Shown one piece after another: positions 1 through 12,703 of a stretch of 64,000 nt of DNA. The stretch lies in the NCBI GenBank assembly GCA_944474755.1, contig OX104123.1, positions 17,302,275 through 17,366,274 of the forward strand. The letters run 5' to 3'. Under the pieces are notes generated by a model that did not search any database, was not told the DNA's origin, and saw nothing but the letters and a program-made list of their open reading frames with translations. The position numbers and the translations under genes are program-made. Source of the DNA: Limnoperna fortunei. Lineage: Eukaryota > Mollusca > Bivalvia > Mytilida > Modiolidae. Numbering within the stretch: the stretch's first letter is position 1; each line of letters starts with the position of its first letter.

Positions 1-1308
1 TATTTGGACATGTCGAAATAAATTTAATTATTGTGAATGTCATCACCTAATATAAAATATAAATTAAAGCGAAAATACAGAACAGTTGATCTTTAATTAT
101 TATCCTTTGTTCGTTTTCCGCCACTTATCGAAAATCAACCAATTTGATAGTTCACGACAAATCACTTCGAAACTTTAGATTATGAACCTGGACTATATTA
201 TCTATTCCAGACTTCGTTTTACAAGCCGAATACTTTGTTCTTACTGAGTTGTCTGCCTAAACACAGACAACTTTGTAATCAGAGCCATCAAAGAAACAAG
301 AAAACTGAAAAGTGAGAAATTTTTAGTAACTTTTTAAACAATTTTAAAACATTATTTGCAGAAGAATTTAAAGAGCAGAGAAATATAGATTATTTACGTT
401 TTTTGAAGCGAGATGCGTTTTCTCGTCCATATCTCATCGAAGGGCGATGCATCATGTTTAATAAAATGTAAATAATCTGTTTATCGCTGTTTTGTAACAT
501 TGTGACGTCACAGTGTTTACCTAACGACGTCTTGACAGCGAGCTGAAATGAGCCCATCTCACGATAGTATAGTGAGATGGAATAATATCCCACACAACGA
601 TAAAAGGAAAATACTGCAAATAAAACTGTATATCTTGAATGCTTCAAGAAGTCCGTTGATCCCCATAACGCACAAACCGTAACGCACAAAACGTAAGTCG
701 AAAACTCCTATGGTCGTCACCATTGGCCACTCATTGCAATGTAAAAATTCTGTAATGATCTCGATTTGAGGCCTCTAATCTTGTTATCATTATAACTCAA
801 AGACCGTAAAGTGTAGAAACAGACAATAAATTGAAAAAATACCCCTCGCTTCAAGACCGTTTTTGGTCTTTTTGATTAATTATTGTTTGTTGCACCGTTT
901 TAGAGTTATAATACTGGACATGTTTCGGTTAATTGGTTTTTGACTTGTAACTTGAATACGGTTAAAGATAATATGGTAAACATATACTTAAGGTGATCTT
1001 TCTTGCTTTACTGAAATAACTAATTTTCATGACTGGAATTGATATTTTTTTCCTTCGTAACAGACTAACAGTCAATAGCATCCATATATTTACGTCTTTA
1101 GACCATATCGGGAAAGGAAAGACAGACCTTTGCATTTCTTCTCAGGACGAATTTCCTTTCATAATGTTATTACTTATCTTCCGATCCAAAATTCAACTTC
1201 GTGCTGCCAAAGTTTTTTATCCGATCGAGCTAAAATTTTGACGCTTTCTCACAGTCACCCTGTAAGAACGTCCCGACAATAATAAGGGCGTGGAAGGGAA
1301 CCCCATGA
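1..1308. other. No gene seen; unassigned AT-rich DNA
   Basis: I find no exon, RNA gene or recognisable repeat here. A perfect CRE/ATF palindrome, TGACGTCA, lies at 503-510, but with no adjacent gene it may be chance. The open frames in this stretch are short and have no protein-like composition. Confidence 0.4.
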
Positions 1309-1404
1309 AAAGGTTGTTACCACATCTCCTTGTAAGGTGGAAAGGTTGTTACCACATCTCCTTGTAATGTGGAAAGGTTGTTACCACATCTCCTTGTAAG
1401 GCAC
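1309..1404. repeat. Short tandem repeat, 32-bp unit, three copies
   Basis: The motif AGGTTGTTACCACATCTCCT starts at 1311, 1343 and 1375, giving an exact 32-bp period. The copies differ only at a few bases near their ends (GTAAGGTGG, GTAATGTGG, GTAAGGCAC). Confidence 0.9.
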
Positions 1405-1684
1405 AGAAAATGGTGCAATAAAACGGATGCCGATTCGATCTAGCATCGATGTCCTCAAATTGTCGATAGGTAGGAAATCGTTGTGACCAACGACAAAAAA
1501 GTTAAATAATATATAAGTCGTGCAAGTCCAGCAGCTCATTTTATGTACAAATCGATGTGATGCATTCCAGCTGTTTTTTCTTTAGAATGTCGATTTCAGT
1601 CTAAGAACGGCTTTTCTTAAAGTGTACGAGTCAATAAATACTTACATCCCACGCTGAAACACGTGAATACATTTGACTTTAAAG

Positions 1685-2285
1685 TGGCATAACCCCTAAC
1701 AGGGGTCATCTGATAACTTCGACATGATGAAAATTTGTAAAACTGTTGATTCTAAAGAGCCTAACATTCGTCAGATTCTTTCTATCTGTTATGGTTTTTG
1801 AGTTATCAGCTATTTTAAGGGATTTTACCACATGATCTATTGAAATAACAGTGGATCCATTCAAAATGAGTACCGTTGGTTGAAACATGCCATATATCAT
1901 TCTTGAAAAGTGTAAGTATAACTGGTTCAGTGGTTTCGGAGAATTCACATTCAATAAGGCAAAAACATGATTTTTCACATTTAAAAGGCCAATACTTCTT
2001 ATAAAAGTCATCTGACAACAACGGTCAAATGGAGACTTTTGTAGAGCTTCTGGAGCTGAACATTTCAGAAAGCAACAGCTTTTCTCTATCTGCAATAGTT
2101 TTCATTCAAGGCAAACACATTGAAAACGTGATTTTGACTTTTAAGGGGCACAACCCTTACAAGAGATCATCTGAGAACCTCGACCTAATGGAGGACTTGT
2201 TAAATTTTGATTAAGAAGAGCCTAAGATCCGTCAGATTTTTCCTATTTGTTATAGTGTTTTAGTTATAAGCCATTTCCAGACGAC
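1685..2285. repeat. Diverged direct duplication, about 140-bp arms
   Basis: 1685-1830 and 2148-2285 share a sequence of the form 'agagcctaa-at-cgtcagatt-ttcctat-tgttat-g-ttt-agttat'. Spacing is about 460 bp. The wording resembles the internal repeats of the Helitron-like block at 33-34 kb, so this may be an old relative. It explains the overlapping frames on both strands here without invoking a gene. Confidence 0.55.
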
Positions 2286-2289
2286 GGCG

Positions 2290-2470
2290 GACGCATAGTC
2301 TTCAGTCAGGTGCGCAAAAAGAGGGGGGGGGGTCTAACGTGCAAGGAGCGTGGCACTCTGCAAACACGTTACGCAATATTGTCCGCGGTCAGCCTTTCCA
2401 TATTTTGGCCCTGATAATCCCCAACGAGAGGGCATACTAAATGCAACACCTGGGAAGGTGTGTGCAGTGA
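2290..2470 (-). mobile_element. SINE-like family B fragment
   Basis: This stretch matches the reverse complement of the best family B copy (29159-29569) around 'gtgcaaggagcgtggcactctgcaaacacgtta'-like sequence. It is truncated and diverged, and carries a G homopolymer near 2322-2331. Confidence 0.5.
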
Positions 2471-3420
2471 AACAGACTTTTATCCAGCAAGAATGTTAAG
2501 GTGCGTCTTCAAAATGAGAAATCAAGCACGCATGTAAAGAAACTTACGGAATAGATGCACAATGAACATCAGGTCCGAGTATCGTTGAAGACAACGATTC
2601 CGTAAAAGATAACCTGACATCACATCAATTTGTCTACGTTACGTTACGTTATAAATACGATATTTCAGGTCTTTGCAGTGGAATGCAACAGCTCCTCGTG
2701 CACATTCACGGGGCGATTGACGGAATTGCAAATGTTATATTGTAGACTTTGAAAGGATGGCAGGTTCAAGTATTAGAAATGACAATTAAATAATCCGGGG
2801 TAAAGTGTCACATTTAGATTGGAACCTATCAAACCTACACCGGAAAGCAAGTCGCTGTCAGTTGCGAAAATTTCCATGATGCACAAGCTTCTAAAAGCTT
2901 GGGCATTAGGCATTGTCATCTGTACCTTAATAAAATACAAGCCGTATATTGATTGGTCATTTGCTTTACATGCAGTTAATAGTATAAGGGGATATATACA
3001 TATAAAAATTTGCATTAACGCAAAATTATGTGCGCATCAGTATTAGCAGTGAAATCCTGCTATATAAACTAATATATAAATTTATTTCTTTGAAATTTTC
3101 ACATCAACACAGTTCATCATGTGTCGTTCTTATTTATTTGTTCTAAACCTTAATCTGAAACCAAATTTAAACCCCGTTTTCTGTAAAAAAAGTATATGAG
3201 TATGCTACATTTCGGTCCGATTTACGTCTAACATACCCTATTAAAGACCATTTCTGTACAACAAGTATACCTGTATGTGACATTTAGGTACCGCTGGCTT
3301 GAGACGGGGAGTGTGAGTCGATAATACTTGGTTTAACTTTAATATAAAGTGCGGACAAAGCATTATTCATTACGACACTTCAAATTTCATTTGTGACGTT
3401 AAATGACATGTGTATTGATC
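2471..3420. other. No gene or repeat recognised
   Basis: This is AT-rich DNA without splice-supported frames. The overlapping opposite-strand frames around 2773-3046 are mutual shadows and neither has protein-like composition. Confidence 0.4.
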
Positions 3421-4420
3421 AAATGGTTAAGCGTTATATTAATTTAGATGAAAATGCGCAAAAAGCTGAATTTTTACTAGATACTTTATTGTATGTATAA
3501 TGTTCCAAACCCAAATGCTAGTATAACGAAATTTCAACAGAAGAAAAGGTTGCTTTAAAATGGTGTGTTGGAGTTACCAACGTAAAGAATAAACGTTTCA
3601 TTCTTTATACGGCGCAAGTATATTTTATGGGACACGACCCAAGTCATTAAGAGGACCCAAACTATTATAGGGAAGGGTAAAGTTAAGGGTTTATTTTAAT
3701 TAGGTACATTACTTGTTTAACATTTTTTGCTTATCCGGGAGTGTGAATACGCCTCTTTCGACTTTCGTCGCCTAGGAATAGTTAACGTCAGAGGAGATAA
3801 TATTCATAGCAATATATTTAGATGACGATTGATTGACTGATGAGATGTTTGTTTTACGTACAGCGAGCAGTGTTTTAGATATATTAAGGACAGGAGCAAG
3901 TTAAACAATAAATCAATGGAATAAGGGGTGGGATTGGGGCACAGGGAACACAATTTTGACTACCACTGTCAAAGAATGGATTATTGGGTAGGTCAGAGAA
4001 CTTGGCCTTTTATAACGGCTACAATAGGCCTACTCTTTTTTGAAATCTACAAAAGGGGTCTTTGTTGTTCAAGGAGTGTTGCACTCTCCAAACATATTAC
4101 CCACTATGGTTCGCGCCCAGTCTTTTCGTATTATGATCTGACAACCCCCAAAACTAGATGGTCTCCCCTATCCGCCACGTGGAAACGCACTGGGCTGCTC
4201 TGTGGGTCGAGCACTTGGAACCATCCCAGTATGGTCCCAGATTTCGAAGACGAAGAAATGGTTATGCGTTATATAAATTTATGCGAAAATGTGCAAAAAA
4301 GATGAAATTTTACTGGATACTTTATTGTATGTATAATGTTAGAAACCCAAATCTAAGTATCAGAAAAAAATAACAAAAATAGAAGAGTATCTTATAAAAT
4401 GGTGTTTTAGAGTTACCATT
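3421..4420. repeat. Direct duplication of ~160 bp flanking a SINE-like copy
   Basis: 3421-3582 and 4257-4420 are clearly alike. Both run from 'aaatggtta-gcgttatat-aattta' through 'actttattgtatgtataatgtt' to 'aaatggtgt-tt-gagttacca'. The family B element at 3925-4255 abuts the second arm. The arms could be a local segmental duplication or two ends of an older element. Confidence 0.7.
3925..4255 (-). mobile_element. SINE-like family B copy
   Basis: This is the reverse complement of the 29159-29569 element. Its 5' end ('tgggaccatactggga') lies at the right, near 4240, and the element reads leftwards. It shares the segments for 'gtcgagcacttgg', 'gtggcactctcc-aacat' and 'ctacaataggc'. The 125-residue plus-strand frame here is antisense to the repeat and is not a gene. 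Confidence 0.7.
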
Positions 4421-5384
4421 ATAACGATATAACGACCTCTTCTCGTGCGTCATTTCGTTATTGGATAACGATGCCTACACTTACTTGTGATAAATTGAAA
4501 GCTGAATAATTCATTATTCACAGATATAATAATATACTTCATGTTAACTATGTAATGAAACAGTTATATTTAAGTAGCTAGTTTATTCGTAACTAAGGCA
4601 TGTCGCACTTAACTCGGATAAAAGTATCACATACCTGTATACTTGTTATACAGAAAACTTACTTCATATTTTAATTCCAGATTCATGTTTCATAAATTTT
4701 AGTTTTTAATCCTAATACTCCAATGCCATGTAGACTGCTCTATTACTCATCTTAAACAGTAAATAGGCGATTTCAGACCTAACGTGGACATCTAGGACCT
4801 ATGTACAAATAATACATTGATTAGATATTTGTTTTATTTCTAACGACAGGAGTTGAGCACTGGGAACCTTATCAGTCCCATAATAAAACATTGTCTGTTC
4901 GTATACTATCTTATGAGTGTGTAATACATGGTGAAATACATTAATAAATCGAACTTGAGAGAATGGTCTGTATTTAGTAACTTTTATTTATTTTGGGTTG
5001 TATATTAACAGAACAAAAGCCATAGAGTAGTAGACAATTGTATATACGTTCCTAGCCAGTCTGAATCACATGGGGAAACGAGCAAGACAATAAAAGTCTT
5101 ATACAGTTATATGCAATTACACAACAATACAATTAAGAGCCCCTTGGCTTGACATAAATTAATCTGGTCACTGAGCGTACATGTAATTATGTCAATAAAG
5201 GAATTTAGAAATGCAAAGCAACTATCTATTATACTAAAACCACCTTCAAATAGATAAACATTCTTAATTTGAAACTCCTCAAAATCTACATGTATTTATA
5301 AAGTTATGCGTTAATCTATAATAAGCAGCAACAATATATAGTAAAAATTACACCCCATAGTGTTTTTTTTTAATTATTCAATCT
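4421..5384. other. No gene seen
   Basis: This is AT-rich unassigned sequence. A small family B scrap ('ggagttgagcactgggaacc') lies near 4848-4885. Nothing else is recognised. Confidence 0.35.
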
Positions 5385-5580
5385 TTAACCTTTTTATTAC
5401 AAAAATCCAATAGAACGCATTTTCCCACGATAACCTGTCTATAATCCATAATGTGCCATTAAATTTCACAAATCGTCATCGTAAGTCGGCTATTTATGTT
5501 TCTATAGCCGTCTTGCGTTGTTTACAAAGGTTCCTTTGATTACTATGGAAAATCTCACGCAAAAAAATCCCAACAAGGAA
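5385..5580 (+). repeat. Dispersed repeat, partner at 50040-50395
   Basis: This segment is similar in the same orientation to 50040-50395. Shared landmarks are 'tttttattac-aaaat-cagtagaa', 'cgataacctgtc', 'taagtc-gc-att--tgtttct' and 'gtttacaaa'. A pair 45 kb apart indicates an interspersed element; I do not know its class. Confidence 0.6.
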
Positions 5581-5960
5581 CATTGAATTTTATTATAAGT
5601 TATATTTAATCCCAGTTCGAGATAAATGGACTTTAGAAAGGTGACAAGCAAATTATTATCGTAATGAATCAAATTAAAAAAGATGTTTTTCTTTATTTAT
5701 AAAGATCGCTTCACAATGACCTTCATTCAAAATACTACATATTTTATGATCGTCACAAATGGGTTTTGACCGACATCATAACAACTGTAACGCATTTTTT
5801 TTGGTACCCATTTGGTTTCCTTAATATGAACAGAAACGTCTTAAAATAAGAATATGCTCCTTTTCTGAAACTGGACTCCATTATTATTATTGTTATTTCC
5901 TTATTACTCTTATAGTTTATTAGCTCATAGTAGTACTGCTCGTCTTTTTTTCTTCTTTTA

Positions 5961-6011
5961 TGCTTTTGAACTGTGCGACGATCGTCGGGATCGTCGCACA
6001 GGTCAAAAGCA
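5961..6011. repeat. Near-perfect 51-nt hairpin
   Basis: The left arm (5961-5983, starting TGCTTTTGA) and right arm (5989-6011) pair at 22 of 23 positions around a 5-nt loop. It sits next to a family B SINE-like copy. The stem is GC-rich in its inner half (CTGTGCGACGATC), which stands out in this AT-rich region. Confidence 0.85.
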
Positions 6012-6014
6012 TTT

Positions 6015-6230
6015 TTTCTCCGTTGCTCTTTATAGTGGGTAACGTGTTTAGAGAGTTTCACGCTCCTAGCACGATAAAGACCCATTTGTAGATTTCGAAA
6101 AAGAGAAGGCTCATTTTAGCCGCTACAAAATGCTAAATTCTCCGACCCTATCAAATACTCCGTACTTTTCCAGCGGCAATCAAAATTTTATTTCGTAGTA
6201 AGTACATTAACATTAAGCCTTTAGTGGATG
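6015..6230 (+). mobile_element. SINE-like family B, central part
   Basis: This matches the middle of 29159-29569: 'gataaagac-c--ttgtagattt', 'agccgctaca', 'gctaaattctccgaccct', 'actccgtacttttccag'. It probably belongs with the tail fragment at 6890-7005. Confidence 0.7.
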
Positions 6231-6889
6231 ACTTGATTATTGGTGACAGTGTTTAGTTTGAGTAATCCAATATTTGTAATCGTAACCATGAGCAAAAATT
6301 TGGCGACGTAGGACGTTAAAAAATCCCCAGTTTCTTAACTTAATTTGACGGCGTAGTTGCAAGTAGCAATTCATAGTTACTTAAATCTTCGCCTTATGTT
6401 TGTTATTATGTGATGTTCCTGGTCTTCGAATTGTGTCGTATTATATCAAAATCAAAAAAATGATTTCCCGCAATTTCCACTGATACAATTTTGCTTTGTC
6501 GTTTCCGAATGATCCTTTGTTAAGCGTACCGTGCGGTGTACTTGCACCAGCCCAAGCAATATTTTTTTTTAAATTACGATTAGACATTTGCAGTCGTTCC
6601 TATTCCTGGATATGACTTTTTTCTTAAACATGACCATGATAAACTATGGGTGTCTTACTAGAGACGGCAGCACTGCTTACCTGTATTGAGCACCTTGATG
6701 CACCCACGGTTTTTATTGGGTTCATGATAATAATTGTTACGTGTTTTTACGTTTTTCAAAGTCCAGATTTGTAATCGCCCCATTTAATTTGGTTCTTTTT
6801 GTTCGGTCATTTTTCTTGTTTTCATTTTTGTAAAATTTGCATATTTCATCCTTTACCTCTGGAATATTTGTGACATCAACTCCTAATTA

Positions 6890-7005
6890 CTGTTCTTTGG
6901 TCCATCTTTCCAGAATTGATTTATTGTTTGTTATCTTGATCTTGTCGTGAATATAACTGAAATTCTGCGTGCTAGACGAAAAGTAAACATCCAATCAATA
7001 ATGGA
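6890..7005 (+). mobile_element. SINE-like family B, 3' tail fragment
   Basis: It carries the shared 3' tail 'cgtgaatataactgaaattctg' and ends in 'catccaatcaataa', the CAAT-type tail seen intact at 29550-29569. Confidence 0.6.
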
Positions 7006-7115
7006 CCATGATTTAGTTCTATTGTTTGGATACATATTGAGATTATATTGAGATTATATATTGGATACATATTGAGATTATCAATTTTCGTATCAATAAA
7101 TTTGATTTTGTTTGA

Positions 7116-7330
7116 TCGATGGTTAACGCCACTTTCAGCAATTTTTCAGTTTTTTCATGGCGTCCAGTTAGTATTTTGGATGTAAGCCGGAGAGTACCCC
7201 CGACTTTGGAAAACTGGCAATTATTTTTAATTAAGATTGGAGTCGAGTACACCCCTCCCGAAGTGAGATTCGAACCCGGAACCTCAGTGTTGACAGACCA
7301 CGTGATCAATAGTAGACAAACTTCTCCTCA
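7116..7330 (-). mobile_element. tRNA-derived SINE (family A), nearly complete
   Basis: Read on the minus strand it has the family A body: a B-box-like GGTTCGAATCTCACTT, then 'gactccaatcttaatt', then the tail 'tgaaaaattgctgaaagtggcgtta'. The tRNA-like 5' end is degraded on the right. Confidence 0.8.
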
Positions 7331-8921
7331 AGAGAAGCTCTTAATAAAATACATGTATTAGTGTATTTATAAACTATTCAATGCAGTTGACTTTGCAAAT
7401 CCCATCTACTCCATCGATTTGAAATAAATGACACTACAAAGACACCTAGACCTGTCTTACATTAACCTACATCTAGAAACTGACAATGAAAGTCGTTTAA
7501 GCAATGTATGACAAAAGGTATTGTCTTAATTTTCCTATTCTGATGGTTCCATTTTGTTTGTAGTAATACATCAAATCAATAATTCTTCGCCCATTTATTC
7601 AAGAACCTGTAACCTCTATCCCAGTCTTCATATAAAGAGGATATCTGGTGACAAAAATCTACTAGGGGTTCACAATGGCAAGAATGAAGTCTTCACTTAA
7701 ACATTTAACGTTCCCAATTTATCTGTGTTACAACCACCATTGATTTGCTTTGTCATAACCATATACCTCCTTCTTACTGGATTGCGATTTTCCCCGTATA
7801 TGAATTATTACAGGATTTTAACATTAATGATGCAACGCGTACACGCGTGAATCAGGAATTGCTTTCCCTTCTCTTCACATGGTCTAACCTCCGGTTAATA
7901 TTGTGGTTCTAATTGCTCCTTTTTTTCTGTGTTGTGTGATTTTTTTGTTTGTTGTTGTCACATCTTTTATTTCAGCATGGTTTCGTATGTCTTTGATTTA
8001 TTATTTATTTCATGAATACCCCCTGGTATATTCGATTTGTCTCCTCAATTCATGGTATAATAATGTTAGCAAGTCAGTCAAGAGATGATTGTATTTATAA
8101 AATGTTTATTTCAGAAGGAAGGCAATTAAATTGTTATATTGCATATGTGTTTATAAATAAAATGGCACACATTCTAATATTCACAAAAGAAAAAGTACAT
8201 AAGTTTTCATAAATTATTTGTTACAACTGAATAAGTATCTGCATGTGTGCTAGCTATTGCCGTGAATCAGTTATTGCAATGTCGCGTGGTTTACGTGAGC
8301 GCCTGCATTTCATGTCTTCCGTACATTATGATTAATGACTGTATATTCAATGTAAACATGTGTTTGTCTTGTAATTATATGAAATAACGAAAATGTAGCA
8401 CAAATACCCTATTGGGCCCTTGTAAGTATATGATATCAGTTACACCAAATTATGTTTCTTATGCGCTATTACTATTCTATTTGACATGTAGCATAGAGCA
8501 GTATACGAAAATCAGGTTTCAGATTCATATTTGGAATCTGAAAATTTCCGCAAGTACCCCCCCCCCCCCAAACTCAAAGAAGAACAAATCGTATTGATAG
8601 AAAATTTTAATTTGAGGAAAAACTCGAGGCTTTAAGAAAAACTCAATTTCAGATTTTTGTAAAACTGGGGCCACATAAATAAAACGAACACGAATACAAT
8701 TGGTATAAATTAGCTAAATTTTATAAATCAAGAAGATGAAGCCCAAAATGGTCGAAAGTCCAAAGATACTGGGGAGCATATATCACCAATACTCTAAAAG
8801 ATACACAAATTTCTATGAAAATCTGCGCCTTAAATAAATTTTGAGAGTATTGGAATATATCTATATATATAAGGAAAATCACAATAAAGTTGAAATTGTT
8901 TTGTAATATGACGATATTAAT
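7331..8921. other. No gene seen
   Basis: This is unassigned AT-rich DNA. A C homopolymer lies at about 8558-8569. If the gene copy at 8922-9794 splices onward, its next exons would lie here on the minus strand, but I could not identify one. Confidence 0.35.
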
Positions 8922-9794
8922 TTAATGTAACGCGAGACAAGGTATGTTCATTTGGGCCATACATACTTGTAAAAATGAAGCATCTTTTAATGCATCTTCT
9001 AACATTCTTTTGCGATTTTCCAAAATCTGTTTTTCGTCAAGATAGATATTTCTCAAGGATTCTACTCTTTGCAGTTCTGATTTTTTCTTGTTGTATTGTT
9101 CCGCTATTGCAGCTGAATGACTTTCTATAGAAATCCAGATTTCTTTCTTGATCGCTTCTTGTAAAACAACAGTTTTACATATTGTTCTTTGGTCATCTGT
9201 CAGACAATTGACGGATCGTCTTAATGGACAAAAGGTTTTTAGTAATATGTCATTTACATCTTGATTTAAAGAAACAAGTTCGATTCCTTCTTTTGCAGAC
9301 ATTTTATTGAATTTATCTTTAAATCGACTACAATTAAATAAAAGTTCAAAGTTTGACTTCGAAAGTATCGCTGAATCTGGCTGTAGACAGGATGACGAGT
9401 TATCTCCGTTACTACACGTGGTTAGCTTGTAAATTTCGGACCAATGTTCATTTAAAAAATCTTAAAATGTCACTTGTCCATCGTTTAAACAACTGTTCCA
9501 GAACAAATCATTACAATTAAAATTCAAAATATAGTTAATGGTATTTAAAGATAGATCCTTTGGAAGTACAACCGATGACTTACGAAAAGCTTGCGTAAAA
9601 TCTTCAAACAACCACATTTCATTTCTGTTGTCTTTGAATAAATCACATACGTTCAAACTCTTCCTTTGTAAATAATATTTTAGTAGGCGCCTCTTTACAT
9701 CAGTGGCAAAATGGAATAGTGCTATAAGCGTATCATAGGTGATCTCTTTATGCTTTGATACTGTTGTATGAGGTGCTTGACTAGCAGCTGCCAT
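8922..9794 (-). pseudogene. Unrecognised gene family, copy 1, with an in-frame stop
   Basis: From ATG 9794 the frame is open for 110 codons, then meets TAA at 9464-9462. It continues open in the same frame for another 180 codons to TAA at 8922-8924. In the paralogue at 15544-16062 the equivalent codon is GAA (context VTFEEF), so the stop looks like a single-codon lesion. The protein is charged and probably all-helical: motifs include ITYDTLIALFHFA, VKRRLLKYYL and LSLNTINYI, and the C-terminal part (KKKSELQRVESLRN) is coiled-coil-like. A good donor, CAA|GTATGT at 8969-8961, suggests the true exon ends at 8967 and joins further exons. A pyrimidine-rich acceptor (TTCTTTTAG|AGCT) precedes the ATG. 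I do not recognise the family. It may be a pseudogene or a two-product locus. Confidence 0.5.
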
Positions 9795-10059
9795 AGCTCT
9801 AAAAGAAGACTACATTTACGTTTAGGTTGTTCCATGAACATGTCCATACTTATACAAATGCCTTCATAAACTTCGAAAAGTTTTCAATTGACGCTGCCTA
9901 ACAATTGTTTTTGCGTAAAACATTTATTGGTAGGGGACAGAACCGAAAAGTGCTTTGAGACATCTGCAAGAAATTTTAATTTAAAAAAGTAATTTCCTTC
10001 AACGCAGTTGTTTCATAAATAGATGTTACGCAGTCAAATTTCGTTAAAATGGGACAAAC

Positions 10060-10260
10060 ATAAACTAATTGATTGATTGATTGCTTAACGTCCAGTATTT
10101 CAGCTAAGACGAGTGCACGTTTACATATAATACAACAACGGTAAAAGGGATGGACCATCTGGTACATAATTGTAACTGCCGCTGAAACAGTCTAGATTAT
10201 TTTTGTCTGGATAGATAATTTAGCTCTCTGTAGCGGCTTCAATAAGTATACTTTTTTCAA
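10060..10260 (-). mobile_element. SINE-like family B fragment
   Basis: It starts with ATTGATTGATTGATTGCTTA (reverse complement of the CAAT tail), then 'acgtccagtatttcagct', and later 'tgtagcggcttcaataag'. The middle is diverged. The short minus-strand frame here is repeat-derived. Confidence 0.6.
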
Positions 10261-12009
10261 AATTTGCGAACAGAATTTTAATCGTAACCCTCTTAACAGG
10301 TTTCCCACTTTAAAGTATATTTAAAGTGTATGACTTTAAAGGTACCGGGTATAATAACTTGTTATATTTATGTTACATTTTGCCATTGTCAGAAAATCCT
10401 TCAAAATGGTGTGTAAATAATCAGTTATGAAATTTGTCGAGAATAGCAGGATTTCTGGCACATGTTCCTACACAATGTTCCATACTTTTCACTGCCATTC
10501 AACATTTTCTACCTTATTGTCGTTTAAAGTTTCCAATTGATTTATTGTTAGCTTGTTCCCTTATAAAAGTGAAATATCTCTTGACGAACGTTAAACAATG
10601 CAAACCTAGAATTTTACATTAAAGTGGGATTTCACCAAAGTAAAACAATTGTAATTAAGACAAATATGTACAGTGGGACAAAATATTACACTTACTGTTC
10701 AAACGGTTAGACGGGTAATATACGTGTATAAATTAGGAAAACAAGACGTATGCAAGTAAATGCATGGTATAAAAATAGTATGTTTATACAGTTCACTACG
10801 TTTGAAGTTAAGCAAACTCTGATATATATATATATATATATAATCTAAATAAGGCTTTCCTATCCACTAGAATAAACCCTAGAATGAATATCATTATAAA
10901 AACATTGTAATGGTTCATCGCTTGCTTTTGAGTGCGAATCGGGCGAAGTTTTTTTGCTTTGTCAATGACATTTCATTTCTTCACAAAATATACTTGTAAA
11001 CAATTCGTCATGTTGTAGAAAAAATTAGTCCAGCACCATAGTGGGTAAGTGAAATATATCTTGCATTATAACGACACCTCTGCGTGCATTTCACAAAATG
11101 CTACAAAAAGACCAAATCTTCGTCTCTATCCAATAATTGGTTCTTCTTAACCCATAGAGAATTTTTCATTTGATTTATTGTTTGGTAACTTTTCTTATTT
11201 GAATATCAGAAATTTTGCCTGTCGGAAGAAGGAGAACTATTAAATCAAAACCACATACAAAACACAAACATTAGAGCCTTGATTCTGATCGATTGTTTAC
11301 TTTCATTACGTTTGGTTTCGAGTTATTTATCTTATTTTACAAAGAGTTCGTTCAATAATGGAAGATATCCAAGTTTTGTAGTATAACCTGTTTTTACGGT
11401 AAAACCGCATTGACGTCATTAAACGATTTGAATTTTATCGGCGTTAGTATAGGTCTTTTGATCAATTCAAGTTATTTTATAACCTGGACGTTCGATTTGA
11501 ATTGGCCAATCAGATTGAAATCTTCAATGATTCTAACAACTGTTTAAGGCAGACCCTTTAGATGGTTTGATTATTTATAACTAGTGATAATTATTATAGT
11601 ATTACAGAAATCTGAATTAAACTTTAGTTAACAATAAATAATTTTCATTCATACTGTTATTATTTATAGTCGTGTTTCAGTAAACCAGCAATTGTGATAT
11701 CAAATGGCGTAGTAAAATTAAAAAAAAAACGCATCTCGTTCAAAAAGTACAGATAATTGACCGGAAAAACAGCTCTTAGCTCATGAGTCCGTAAACTTTT
11801 CTTTATTGTTCTTAAACACCACTGAAGGTGTTACTTTGAAAATTTGGACACATCATCATTAATATGACCTCATCTAAGATCGTAAAAGTCGTGGTGACCG
11901 ACAACTAACCAACATGGCCGCATTGGCAAAACAATAGAACATGGGTTCGAAATACAGGTTTTGGCTTATAGGTAAACATTATAAAAGATAACAGGAAGAA
12001 AAGTTATTA
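10261..12009. other. No gene; a microsatellite and a SINE-like scrap
   Basis: A (TA)n run lies at about 10822-10842. A degraded plus-oriented family B tail lies at about 11090-11230 ('tgatttattgtttggtaactttt-ttatttgaatatcagaaattttgcct'). The rest is unassigned AT-rich sequence. Confidence 0.45.
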
Positions 12010-12300
12010 TTAAAAAAGAAAAAAAGATAACCGAAGGAACTTTCCTATTAAATCATTAAAAGCTTTACAAAACACTCTAGGAGTCAAAATTAATGATTGT
12101 TGCTGTTTTTTCTGAAAGTCTTGAAAATCATTAGAACTAAAAAAGAGTTGCTTCATATTGTTCAGCGCAATTAAATCTACAGAAAATGATTTAATCACAA
12201 CTCCAGGTTAAAAGTGATGGCCCCTTAGTAATCCTTTTTGTCAAATCTTCACCTTCCTTTAAAACCTTAAAACCACTTAAAGGGAATGTTTTGAAACTTT
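12010..12300 (-). repeat. Diverged copy of the Helitron-like internal repeat
   Basis: On the minus strand this resembles 32640-32770 ('cttgaaaat-attagaact', 'attgttc'). It is probably a fragment of the same interspersed family, so the 62-residue frame here is not a gene. Confidence 0.35.
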
Positions 12301-12703
12301 TCAGTTATTCCCTTTTAAATGTCATATATTTTTTTATCGGTTTTATCTTAAACTTTAAGAGGTAAAGTAAAATATTACATTACACTATTATTTAACGTGT
12401 TTGAAGTACCGTATCTCAAATTAAAGACCTATGAAAGACTCGATACGGATTGTTTATCATGTTAAAGCACGAGACAAAAGTGGGCAGTCACCAGATAAAC
12501 GATCCGCATCGGGTCCTTCAGTAGTCCGTAATTCTGATGCGGCCGTACACGCAAGTTACTATTACTTATATTTCATTGAACACATTAGAAGACGAACAAG
12601 TTTAATAGTTTACAAGTACAAGTTTTCAGTATTTGTACCTGCATGTGTTTGTGGCACCTGAATTCAAATTAATTTTATATTCATGTTATATCACCGTTAC
12701 TGC

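Noticed and set aside
503..510. CRE element TGACGTCA as a promoter
   Set aside because: Perfect motif, but no gene, TATA box or transcript evidence within reach. An 8-mer can occur by chance in 64 kb.
3928..4305. 125-codon plus-strand frame
   Set aside because: It lies antisense across a family B SINE-like copy. Similar frames appear at other copies (14515-14769, 29047-29310).
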